Below, piece by piece: positions 6,716 through 12,665 of a stretch of DNA of 12,665 nt (within the stretch, counting starts at the first letter, position 1; each line of letters starts with the position of its first letter). The notes under the pieces were generated by a model. The model was not told the DNA's origin. It did not search any database and was given only the letters and a program-made list of their open reading frames with translations. The stretch spans positions 8,214 to 20,878 of the forward strand of contig DCHQ01000024.1 of the NCBI GenBank assembly GCA_002314855.1. Reading direction: 5' to 3'. The translations under genes and the position numbers were made by a program. This DNA is from Lachnospiraceae bacterium UBA1748 (lineage in GTDB: Bacteria > Bacillota > Clostridia > Lachnospirales > Lachnospiraceae).

Positions 6716-7564
6716 CTACATAAATATCTTTTCACATGCTTCCCATCTGCTGTTCTTACATATGATGTAGCTATTGATTGCTGGTGTCTCCACATCCTTT
6801 AATCGTACTGCACGAAGCTGCTTGTCTTTGATATATGGCTCAGCCATATCTCTTGGTAAGAATGTGTAACTCTGACCACCTATCAGATATGGTACTACCT
6901 TGGAACAGTCGTCGATTTCTAACGGAAACTGATGATATCTTGGAAACAAACCTCTTATAAACTGACCCACATCCTGAAGACCATAGTTACACATTAAATA
7001 CTTCTCTCTTGTAAGTTCCTCTCTGGTTATAACTCTCTTATATTTTGTGTTGCTATAATCTGTCACCAGTATAGTCTCATCCGATTTGTATATCTCACAA
7101 TGATACGATGCTTTATTAAGTGGCAGATAAGAAAATACCACATCAAAAATATTGTCCTGAATCTGCTGTGTCAGACCATTAGATGTACCAATTGTAATCT
7201 TGAGCGAATCCTCTGGATGCTTCTTATTATGCTTTAGGAGCACCTTGGCCAAATGTCCTTCATATATCGAGTCAGCACATCCTATTCGAAGATTGGATTT
7301 ATATTTTCCAAGAGATGATATGGACGAAAGCGATACATCTGTGAGCTTGATTACTTTCTCTGAATATTCCAAGAACTGCTCACCACTTGGTGTCAGTTCA
7401 ACGCTTCTATTGGTCCTGGTAAAAAGATTGACACTAAGCTCTTTTTCAAGCTCATTTATCCTGTTTGTAATAGTCGACTGCGCCACATATAACTGGGCAG
7501 CTGTACGCGTATAATTCTTGGTATTAGCAAGTATTACAAAGGTTCTAAGATTTTCTATATCCAT
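6716..7564 (-). CDS. LysR-family transcriptional regulator
   Basis: This 282-residue protein has the standard LysR layout. The N-terminal winged HTH (1-60) shows MDIENLRTFVILANTKNYT, then TAAQLYVAQSTITNRINELE, LFTRTNRSVELTPSG and a linker helix to about 90. A co-inducer-binding domain follows (about 92-280, opening with LRIGCADSIYEGHLA). The start ATG 7562-7564 has a GGTGGAG site upstream. It is divergent from the probable citrate synthase gene and shares a 146-base control region with it, the classic arrangement for a LysR regulator and its target. Bacillus subtilis CitR, a LysR protein divergent from citA, is a functional parallel, though orthology is not claimed. Alternatively it resembles the regulators that accompany yeiH transporters, and a yeiH remnant lies nearby. 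The effector is unknown. Confidence 0.94.
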   Translation of the reverse strand: MDIENLRTFVILANTKNYTRTAAQLYVAQSTITNRINELEKELSVNLFTRTNRSVELTPSGEQFLEYSEKVIKLTDVSLSSISSLGKYKSNLRIGCADSIYEGHLAKVLLKHNKKHPEDSLKITIGTSNGLTQQIQDNIFDVVFSYLPLNKASYHCEIYKSDETILVTDYSNTKYKRVITREELTREKYLMCNYGLQDVGQFIRGLFPRYHQFPLEIDDCSKVVPYLIGGQSYTFLPRDMAEPYIKDKQLRAVRLKDVETPAINSYIICKNSRWEACEKIFM

Positions 7565-7593
7565 AATTCAAATTCTCCACCATTCGATTTTTC

Positions 7594-7606
7594 GATTATA
7601 TTAATC
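7594..7606. promoter_or_regulatory. Palindromic candidate LysR operator
   Basis: GATTA-TAT-TAATC is a perfect 13-bp dyad. It has the size of a LysR box, although its outer pair is G/C instead of the canonical T/A. It ends 12 bases before the -35 of the plus-strand promoter. It also contains a TATAAT on the minus strand (7595-7600), a possible -10 for the LysR gene itself, so one bound protein could activate the target and repress its own gene. Two CGATT direct repeats (7584-7588 and 7593-7597) adjoin it. Confidence 0.5.
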
Positions 7607-7618
7607 AAAATTATTCAT

Positions 7619-7648
7619 TTTACATATAATACACCATATGCTTATAAT
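7619..7648 (+). promoter_or_regulatory. Promoter of the Re-citrate synthase candidate
   Basis: TTTACA (7619-7624) and TATAAT (7643-7648) are separated by 18 bases, matching sigma-A consensus at 5 and 6 of 6 positions. Transcription would begin near 7655, giving an A-rich leader of about 55 bases. Confidence 0.7.
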
Positions 7649-7710
7649 GTGAAACAGCAAACGACAAAAATAAAAAAATTGAAAAAAGAAAACGAAAGTA
7701 CCATATCAAC

Positions 7711-9081
7711 ATGCAGAATATACTACTCAGTAATACAACATACAAACTGGAGCAGGATCCATATTCATACAGATTACAGGATGTTGACAGCCCAGAACTA
7801 TTTAGGGAGATGTTCCCATATACAGAGACTCCAAAGATTGCATTCAACTACAGAAGTGTACCAGAAAAGATGCCTGAAGATATCTTTATCACCGATACAA
7901 CCTTCAGAGACGGTCAGCAGTCCAGAGCTCCATATACTACTGAGCAGATGGTCCATATATATAAGCTTCTAAACAAACTAGGCGGACCTAACGGAATGAT
8001 AAGACAGACTGAGTTCTTTGTATATTCCGAGAAAGACCGTAAAGCTCTTGAAGAATGTATGAGTCTGGGATACAAATTTCCTGAGATAACAACATGGATC
8101 AGAGCATCAAAGAAAGATTTCGAGCTCGTCAAATCCATAGGAGTAAAAGAGACTGGTATACTAGTCAGCTGCTCTGATTATCACATCTTCCATAAGATGG
8201 GACTCACTAGATCACAGGCAATGGATAAGTATCTAGGCATAGTATCTGACTGTATCGAGGCTGGCCTTAAACCTAGATGTCATTTTGAAGACATCACACG
8301 AGCTGATTTCTATGGCTTTGTAGTACCATTCGCCAACAAGCTCATGGAATTATCAAAAGAAAGTGGTATACCTATCAAGATAAGAGCATGCGATACTATG
8401 GGATTTGGCGTACCATATCCTGGTGCTTCTCTTCCTCGTTCTGTTTCAGGTATCATCTATGGACTCCAACACTACTCTGGTGTACCATCTGATATGCTTG
8501 AGTGGCACGGCCACAATGACTTCTATAAGGGAGTGGTAAATGCAACTACTGCATGGATGTACGGAGCAAGTGCTGTAAACTGCTCACTCCTTGGTATCGG
8601 AGAGCGTACTGGTAATGTTCCTCTCGAAGCCATGGTATTCGAATATGCATCTATCCGTGGTCATCTCAACGGTATGGATACAACTGTCATCACAGAAATC
8701 GCAGAATATATACAGAACAAGACAGGATATGATATTCCACCTATGACCCCTTTTGTTGGTGAGAACTTCAACCTTACAAGAGCAGGTATTCATGCAGATG
8801 GACTTCTCAAGAATCACGAAATCTACAATATCTTTGATACAGACACTCTACTAAACAGACCACCTAAGGTATCTATAACAAATACTTCAGGTGTAGCTGG
8901 TGTTGGATACTGGGTAAATAATTATCTTAAATCAAAGAAGCTTGATCCTGTAGATAAGAATTCTGATATGATACAGTCGATTTATGCATGGGTAATGGAG
9001 CAGTATGAAGATGGCCGCATCACTATGATAAGTGATGATGAGCTTAAATACGTGACAGACAAATATCTCGCTTCTATATAA
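7711..9081 (+). CDS. DRE-TIM metallolyase, probable Re-citrate synthase (homocitrate/isopropylmalate synthase-like)
   Basis: The 456-residue protein belongs to the HMGL-like acyl-CoA/2-oxoacid condensing family. The TIM barrel starts at about 57 with the metal and catalytic signature DTTFRDGQQ (62-70). It continues with the metal-binding WHGHND (265-270; H266, H268), the GIGERTGN loop (295-302), and AGIHADGLLK (358-367), which resembles the homocitrate/isopropylmalate synthase catalytic region. There is a ~55-residue N-terminal extension and no C-terminal LeuA regulatory domain, the layout I recall for the Clostridium kluyveri Re-citrate synthase group. That enzyme condenses acetyl-CoA with oxaloacetate to citrate. 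Automated annotation would probably call it 2-isopropylmalate or homocitrate synthase. The start ATG 7711 has no good ribosome binding site (only GAAAG 12 bases upstream), but the frame has a stop at 7645 and no other normal start. Family is certain; the exact reaction is probable. Confidence 0.9.
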   Translation: MQNILLSNTTYKLEQDPYSYRLQDVDSPELFREMFPYTETPKIAFNYRSVPEKMPEDIFITDTTFRDGQQSRAPYTTEQMVHIYKLLNKLGGPNGMIRQTEFFVYSEKDRKALEECMSLGYKFPEITTWIRASKKDFELVKSIGVKETGILVSCSDYHIFHKMGLTRSQAMDKYLGIVSDCIEAGLKPRCHFEDITRADFYGFVVPFANKLMELSKESGIPIKIRACDTMGFGVPYPGASLPRSVSGIIYGLQHYSGVPSDMLEWHGHNDFYKGVVNATTAWMYGASAVNCSLLGIGERTGNVPLEAMVFEYASIRGHLNGMDTTVITEIAEYIQNKTGYDIPPMTPFVGENFNLTRAGIHADGLLKNHEIYNIFDTDTLLNRPPKVSITNTSGVAGVGYWVNNYLKSKKLDPVDKNSDMIQSIYAWVMEQYEDGRITMISDDELKYVTDKYLASI

Positions 9082-9179
9082 GTTATATAGGCAATGTGGA
9101 TAAAGTAGATAGCTTCTCCTTCGTCATGTTTGACTAATACTACATTTATTTTACTTTGACGCTGCGTTATAATTATTCG

Positions 9180-9215
9180 TTGTCAATGACAAACAGACAA
9201 TAATCGAAATTGACA
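9180..9215 (+). promoter_or_regulatory. Dyads upstream of the yeiH remnant
   Basis: TTGTC-AAT-GACAA (9180-9192) is a perfect 13-bp dyad. TGTCAAT (9181-9187) also pairs with ATTGACA (9209-9215), just before the GGAGGAG site. A TATAAT lies upstream at 9168-9173 without a good -35. This may be a leftover operator for the lost transporter gene. The rest of 9082-9228 shows nothing recognisable, including no clear terminator for the upstream gene. Confidence 0.35.
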
Positions 9216-9228
9216 CGGAGGAGAAATT

Positions 9229-9414
9229 ATGAAACTAACAGTTAAATCAATTCCTGGAATAGTTGTCTGTGCCTTAATTGCAGGTATAGCAACTTTTCTT
9301 GGAAATCTAAAGATAGGAAATATCTCTTTAGAAGTAGTCGGTGCTCCTGTATTTGCAATTCTGATTGGTATGATAGTGAACTATAGGGACGGGGATTATG
9401 TATCATTTTTTTGA
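9229..9414 (+). pseudogene. Truncated YeiH-family (UPF0324) membrane transporter, N-terminal fragment
   Basis: Only the first ~52 residues of a protein normally around 330-350 residues long remain. The visible part, with SIPGIVVCALIAGIATFLG and VVGAPVFAILIGMIVN, matches the first two membrane helices of YeiH-type putative sulfate exporters (PF03601). A strong GGAGGAG site and ATG are intact. At 9384 the reading frame enters the GC-rich palindrome, adding about nine foreign residues (RDGDYVSFF) before a TGA within it. No later yeiH sequence is present; the next gene is an unrelated one in the opposite direction. The fragment could not form a transporter, so I call it a pseudogene. A functional 61-residue two-helix peptide is an unlikely alternative. 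yeiH is often linked to a LysR gene, as here. Confidence 0.8.
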
Positions 9415-9434
9415 TACTCTAACCCCGTCCCCTA
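9384..9434. repeat. GC-rich REP-like palindromic element at a gene-truncation junction
   Basis: The left arm TAGGGACGGGG (9384-9394) pairs with CCCCGTCCCCTA (9423-9434), leaving one bulged C. After a 5x5 internal loop, GTATCA (9400-9405) pairs with TGATAC (9412-9417) around a six-T loop. Its G-runs stand out from the AT-rich surroundings. It cuts off yeiH on the left, and its right end supplies the stop codon of the convergent grpB-like gene. The GGGACGGGG arms recall REP-like sequences associated with Y1 (REP-associated) transposases in Clostridia; that parallel is from memory. No transposase lies in the window. Confidence 0.7.
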
Positions 9435-9944
9435 GGTTCCAATTATCTCATAAATCTGTTCAATAAAATCAGATTTATATGCAATATATCCATCTATATC
9501 ATATGGATATTTTATGGCCCCTTCTGTTTTTACTCTGCTATACTCAGCTACGGCCTCTGGATGATTCCTTAGATAATCTCTAAATCCAATATGTCTTCTA
9601 AGCTCAGACGCATCCTTGGCACATACGTACAAATGGTGCTTTCTAAGATGCTCTTTTCCCTGATACTTAAAGGCCTCTCGTCCTTCTATCCCTTGATCTC
9701 CTTCATGGGTATATCCAATCTTTTTTAATGCCAGAATCACATCATCTAAAATCAGCCTATCTTCAATTACTACATCAATATCTATTATCGGTTTAGCGGA
9801 TAATCCCTCTACAGAAGTGCTTCCTACATGTTCAATGCTGAGAGCTAAATCGCCGAGTGCATCTTCAATTTCTGCTTTAATATTTTGAAAATCCTGTTTC
9901 CAGATTATATTATATGGCTCAACCATAACATGTTTCTTAGTCAT
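9432..9944 (-). CDS. GrpB-family protein (nucleotidyltransferase-like fold)
   Basis: The 170-residue protein belongs to the GrpB/UPF0157 family (PF04229), a nucleotidyltransferase-like fold of poorly known cellular role. The hallmark EHVGSTSVEGLSAKPIIDIDVVI spans 38-60, with HVGSTS and the DID acidic pair as candidate active-site residues. Further family features are HHLYVC (103-108), FRDYLRNHPE (121-130) and YKSDFI (156-161). The start ATG 9942-9944 follows CGAGGAATAAAAA. Length is normal, so the gene seems complete, but its TAG stop is formed by the end of the palindrome, so the last residue or two may have changed at the junction. It lies 33 bases downstream of the PepE-like gene and is probably co-transcribed with it. 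Confidence 0.9.
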   Translation of the reverse strand: MTKKHVMVEPYNIIWKQDFQNIKAEIEDALGDLALSIEHVGSTSVEGLSAKPIIDIDVVIEDRLILDDVILALKKIGYTHEGDQGIEGREAFKYQGKEHLRKHHLYVCAKDASELRRHIGFRDYLRNHPEAVAEYSRVKTEGAIKYPYDIDGYIAYKSDFIEQIYEIIGT

Positions 9945-9977
9945 TTTTTATTCCTCGTCGAACTCCAGCTTCACACG

Positions 9978-10718
9978 TTAATTCAATTCTATTGACATTC
10001 CGTTCTCACAAATCTGACTCATTGCCCCATCCTTTATACTATACGCTTCACCAAATAATGTCTCCTTGCCATCTTCAATCACAATATATGTTCCATCGTT
10101 CATCGCAATGATTTCATGCTTAAAACTATCTGCAAATGTGATGTCCTCAATCACCCTCATACCATCTAGCCACTCATCCTTAAGGTTTTGAAAATGTGGA
10201 AAGATATTAATATTGGTAAGGCCGAGTCCCGAAATCCAGCGTTCATAATTAGGATCTAGTGCTTCCCCATCTAGTTCTGGTCCTGCGTAGACTGTCTTGG
10301 CACAATTCATCGAACCAGCACTCCATGCAATGAGTAAACCATCAAACGATTCCAGTTTTTCTTTTAATCCGATTGACTTAAAAAAGGTATTCTGAGTAGG
10401 CACATGTCCTCCTGATAATAGGATTACATCTATCTCATTTAGCCTATTAACCATTTCTGTATTTCTGGCATCGCACATATCTACAGATACAGTACTTAGT
10501 CCGCTTAGTTCAAAAACCTGCTTATATAACTGGCATACGTCATCATTTTTATCATAATCTTCTGGCGATGCAGCTATGATTAAAACCTTTGAATCCTGCA
10601 CCCATACATTATGTAATTTATCAAGGAACCCATTATACCAATAAAACTTATCTGGAATTCTTTGCCCATTTTCACTCTTTTTGAAATATCCTGTCGAACT
10701 AGTTAATATTGATATCAT
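9978..10718 (-). CDS. Peptidase S51 family protein (PepE/cyanophycinase-like)
   Basis: The protein has 246 residues. ATG 10716-10718 with GTGAGG nine bases upstream is preferred over a GTG five codons earlier. It has the class I glutamine-amidotransferase-like fold of S51 serine peptidases. LLSGGHVPTQNTFF (100-113) forms the oxyanion-side glycines. AWSAGS (131-136) carries the nucleophile elbow with S133, and FPHF (173-176) has the likely catalytic histidine H175. Salmonella PepE cleaves N-terminal Asp-X dipeptides, and other relatives act on cyanophycin. The AGPELDGEALDPNY segment between serine and histidine departs from classical PepE, so the substrate may differ. There is no signal peptide, so it acts in the cytoplasm. 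It is followed closely by the GrpB-family gene. Confidence 0.88.
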   Translation of the reverse strand: MISILTSSTGYFKKSENGQRIPDKFYWYNGFLDKLHNVWVQDSKVLIIAASPEDYDKNDDVCQLYKQVFELSGLSTVSVDMCDARNTEMVNRLNEIDVILLSGGHVPTQNTFFKSIGLKEKLESFDGLLIAWSAGSMNCAKTVYAGPELDGEALDPNYERWISGLGLTNINIFPHFQNLKDEWLDGMRVIEDITFADSFKHEIIAMNDGTYIVIEDGKETLFGEAYSIKDGAMSQICENGMSIELN

Positions 10719-10740
10719 AGTCTTATTCCTCACTTGTCAG

Positions 10741-10783
10741 TATCTTTTCTATTTCACTACATATATCATCAAAAGAAAAGATA
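10741..10783 (-). repeat. Inverted repeat in the leader of the PepE-like gene
   Basis: TATCTTTTCT (10741-10750) and AGAAAAGATA (10774-10783) form a perfect 10-bp inverted repeat with 23 bases between them. It lies between the lipoprotein stop and the PepE-like start. A smaller ATAGT/ACTAT hairpin precedes it on the minus strand. There is no U-tract after the stem, so it could be an operator or leader structure rather than a terminator. I see no convincing promoter hexamers here. Confidence 0.4.
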
Positions 10784-10797
10784 TCTATAGTATAACA

Positions 10798-12087
10798 CTA
10801 TCCTTTATTTTTATTTTTAATTTTATGATCCTTTGAGGTGTCCGAAAAATTATAAAGTTCTTCCCAACGTAAAAACGTTCTTGCTTCACTTTCGCCAATG
10901 TTGTAGTCTTCATCAACAATTTTTGCTTCCAAAACATTATCCTTTATCTGAAGTAAGACAAAAGTTTTAATTTCCTGGCCCTGCTCATAATACCAGTCAC
11001 AAGTAAGGTAATTATATATACCTGTTTTTTCGTCATATGCAAACTTCAAATCAGACACCAGTTCGTAACCGCATGGATCAATCCAATCTGGAATAATAAT
11101 ATTACCGTATTCATCTTCGGCAGATTTTATATCCCATTTGATAACTCCTGATTTATCTTCATTCAATTCATAAATTACATAATCGCTAAAGCATGCCATC
11201 CCGTTGGTTTCAACAACAATTTTTTCAGTCAATCCATCACCGTCAAGATCGGTATAGCATTTTCTAACATATTGTCCGTAAAACAATTCATCCTGAAGTT
11301 CATCGCAAAAATCATCAAGATACCAATCCAGCAAATCTTTGTCCTGCAAAACCTCAACCGAAATCTGCCATACATTTCCACTTTCATTTTTTATATAAAA
11401 ATTAAGCATGGCGTTATCGCCCTTATATGTTATTAATGTGATTGCTTTGTTAGATGCCCATGATTCTATTCTGTCTGGCTTACCATATTTCTCGGCAACC
11501 GCTTCGACGCTATCACCCACTTGAACATCACGCACCGTCTTATTAACACCGTAAAAATCAATATAGGGATTGTCTCTTCGATTATCTTCAGAAACAAACA
11601 CTAATTTTACCTGATAATCCATCTTAGCTTCTTCGGGATACGTCATATTCCATCTGTATCCATCATAATTCGAAATATATCCTTCATTATTATCCTCATA
11701 ATTTAATGGATATCCCATGTTTTCAACGATGTTTTGATATGTACTGCTTGGCGAAATTGTAAAAGATTCATACTCCACCTCAAAATCCGCTTCGTTAAGT
11801 TCTATAACCGGAGCCTCCATAAATATCGCATCAAAATCGACTTTATCATTATTTGTTGAATCAACAATATCGTCCTCCTCTGGTGTCTGTTCCACAGTCT
11901 CTGTATTGTTTTCACTAACCACTGGTGCCTGTTCCACAGTCTCTGTATTGTTTTCACTAACCACTTCCACCAGCTCAGGTTCAGTTTCCGAAGACGGAAC
12001 ATTTTCGTTTTTTGTGCAAGCGCAAAGCATTAAGCATCCAGTCATAAGCATAGCTGCTATAACCCTTTTTTTGAGTATGTTTTTCAT
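10798..12087 (-). CDS. Uncharacterised lipoprotein with two BamE-like repeats and a calcium-loop motif
   Basis: I do not recognise a named family for this 429-residue secreted lipoprotein. The signal peptide (1-23) ends at a lipobox with Cys24 (LCAC); Cys18 (MTGC) is a less likely alternative. A Glu/Thr/Asn-rich low-complexity tether follows (25-85) and includes a 14-residue unit repeated in tandem (44-57 and 58-71). Residues about 110-245 look like two SmpA/BamE-type repeats, each with a 'step then G.P' pattern: SSTYQNIVENMGYP and GDSVEAVAEKYGKP. Residues 280-288 (DLDGDGLTE) match an EF-hand or dockerin-like calcium loop, within an FG-GAP/VCBS-like beta segment. The ATG (12085-12087) overlaps the TGA of the upstream membrane-protein gene and follows AAAGGAGATCTAGTA, so translation is probably coupled. 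The protein would sit on the outer face of the cell membrane. Confidence 0.85.
   Translation of the reverse strand: MKNILKKRVIAAMLMTGCLMLCACTKNENVPSSETEPELVEVVSENNTETVEQAPVVSENNTETVEQTPEEDDIVDSTNNDKVDFDAIFMEAPVIELNEADFEVEYESFTISPSSTYQNIVENMGYPLNYEDNNEGYISNYDGYRWNMTYPEEAKMDYQVKLVFVSEDNRRDNPYIDFYGVNKTVRDVQVGDSVEAVAEKYGKPDRIESWASNKAITLITYKGDNAMLNFYIKNESGNVWQISVEVLQDKDLLDWYLDDFCDELQDELFYGQYVRKCYTDLDGDGLTEKIVVETNGMACFSDYVIYELNEDKSGVIKWDIKSAEDEYGNIIIPDWIDPCGYELVSDLKFAYDEKTGIYNYLTCDWYYEQGQEIKTFVLLQIKDNVLEAKIVDEDYNIGESEARTFLRWEELYNFSDTSKDHKIKNKNKG
11881..11964 (-). repeat. Two tandem 42-bp repeats in the lipoprotein tether
   Basis: Units 11881-11922 and 11923-11964 differ only at their sixth base (T or C), so they match at 41 of 42 positions. 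The length is a multiple of three and adds 14 residues (SENNTETVEQ plus four) without a frameshift. Such high identity implies a recent duplication or a slippage-prone, length-variable tether. Confidence 0.95.
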
Positions 12088-12650
12088 TTACTAGATCTCC
12101 TTTTTTTATCGATAATCAGTGAAATAACTATTATGACCAAAAACAAAATATTTTTATTCACAAAATCGACCATAAAATTAGTATTGTTAGGATATATTGG
12201 GGCGAAGCTAAGCCTGGTTGCTGGGGCTGTCCTTATATATCCAAAGAACCCCGGCCATAAACGACCTGTACATTTTTCGAATATAATAAATAACACTGTA
12301 TTCAAAAAACAAATACCTATCGGTGAATAAAACCTAATAATATTATTCATTTTTCGTGCAAGCTTATAATTAATTAGTATCGCAAATAAAACTACAAAAC
12401 CAACGGATATTAACAATTCACAAAAACCTTGGTCACCACGATAAATATAGAAACTTGGAATACCTTCTCCATTGCCGCCGCCAAATCTATCCCAATCTAT
12501 TTTATCTTGAATTAAAAAATCTCTTGCTGCTGTATATACAACAAATGCATCTAATAGCAAGCAATATAGAACAAGTATCACAATGTGTATAAATTCCAAT
12601 ATCTTAATATTTTTATTTTCACTTGATGTGTCTAATTTCAAATATCCCAT
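12084..12650 (-). CDS. Four-helix membrane protein of unknown function
   Basis: I do not recognise this 188-residue protein. Hydrophobic segments at about 18-40, 77-95, 106-125 and 165-181 suggest four membrane helices, with a basic KKRRSSK tail that should be cytoplasmic. Both ends would then be inside. The region between helices 1 and 2 (about 41-76) is polar, with a GGGNGEG turn. The loop between helices 3 and 4 (about 126-163) is proline- and aromatic-rich (LWPGFFGYIRTAP). These two loops would face outward, the same side as the lipoprotein encoded next. ATG 12648-12650 follows AGGGGAGAATCAGGT. The stop TGA overlaps the lipoprotein ATG by 4 bases, a strong sign of a functional pair. The upstream gene or promoter is outside the window. 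Confidence 0.8.
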   Translation of the reverse strand: MGYLKLDTSSENKNIKILEFIHIVILVLYCLLLDAFVVYTAARDFLIQDKIDWDRFGGGNGEGIPSFYIYRGDQGFCELLISVGFVVLFAILINYKLARKMNNIIRFYSPIGICFLNTVLFIIFEKCTGRLWPGFFGYIRTAPATRLSFAPIYPNNTNFMVDFVNKNILFLVIIVISLIIDKKRRSSK

Positions 12651-12665
12651 ACCTGATTCTCCCCT

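Noticed and set aside
7649..7972. Plus-strand ORF from GTG 7649 overlapping the citrate synthase gene start
   Set aside because: It is out of frame with a long, well-conserved enzyme, has no ribosome binding site, and its sequence is low-complexity Lys-rich then shadow-like.
9384..9434. Palindrome as an ordinary bidirectional terminator
   Set aside because: Neither strand has a U-tract after the stem, and the T-run is in the loop. It may reduce transcription, but the truncation at its edge points to an inserted element.
11802..12002. Minus-strand 66-codon ORF inside the lipoprotein gene with Trp-rich repeats
   Set aside because: Its repeats are simply the 42-bp DNA duplication read in another frame, and the host gene has the signal peptide and lipobox.
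1..12665. CRISPR array, tRNA or rRNA genes, complete insertion sequence
   Set aside because: I found no regularly spaced repeats with unique spacers, no tRNA-like cloverleaf, no rRNA-like stretch and no transposase frame.

Overview
The window looks like the chromosome of a low-GC Firmicute of class Clostridia, most likely a Lachnospiraceae relative of Butyrivibrio, Pseudobutyrivibrio or Roseburia. This rests on AT-rich DNA, frequent AGA and ATA codons, strong AGGAGG-type ribosome binding sites, and the protein families present. The genus is an inference from protein style, not from a marker gene.

Positions 1-9081 form a well-packed metabolic and regulatory block. Nearly all genes are on the minus strand, so they read right to left. 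An amino-acid ABC importer (lipoprotein receptor, permease, ATPase; 2337 down to the left edge) lies downstream of a PucR-family regulator and a glutamine-dependent NAD+ synthetase (nadE). nadE and the pucR-like gene are 23 bases apart and probably co-transcribed. The importer has its own likely promoter, with three copies of an 11-bp element at and upstream of its -35 and a strong hairpin at the predicted 5' end of its mRNA. Further right are an AraC-type regulator fused to a GGDEF domain and a LysR-type regulator. The LysR gene is divergent from the only long plus-strand gene, a DRE-TIM metallolyase that I read as a probable Re-citrate synthase. Together these suggest acetyl-CoA entering citrate and then 2-oxoglutarate/glutamate, near glutamine-dependent NAD synthesis and amino-acid uptake. 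That theme is inference.

Positions 9229-9434 are a scar. The first ~50 codons of a yeiH-like membrane transporter gene, with an intact ribosome binding site, run straight into a 51-bp GC-rich palindrome (9384-9434). Its right arm also supplies the stop codon of the convergent grpB-like gene. The palindrome looks like a REP-like or miniature mobile element.

Positions 9432-12650 look more accessory and more AT-rich. All four genes are on the minus strand. Read in transcription order they are a four-helix membrane protein of unknown function, a lipoprotein overlapping it by 4 bases (two BamE-like repeats, one calcium-loop motif and a 42-bp tandem duplication), a peptidase S51 (PepE-like) protein, and a GrpB-family protein. 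I see no rRNA, tRNA or CRISPR array. No gene-free stretch exceeds 300 bases; the longest gap between genes is about 160 bases.
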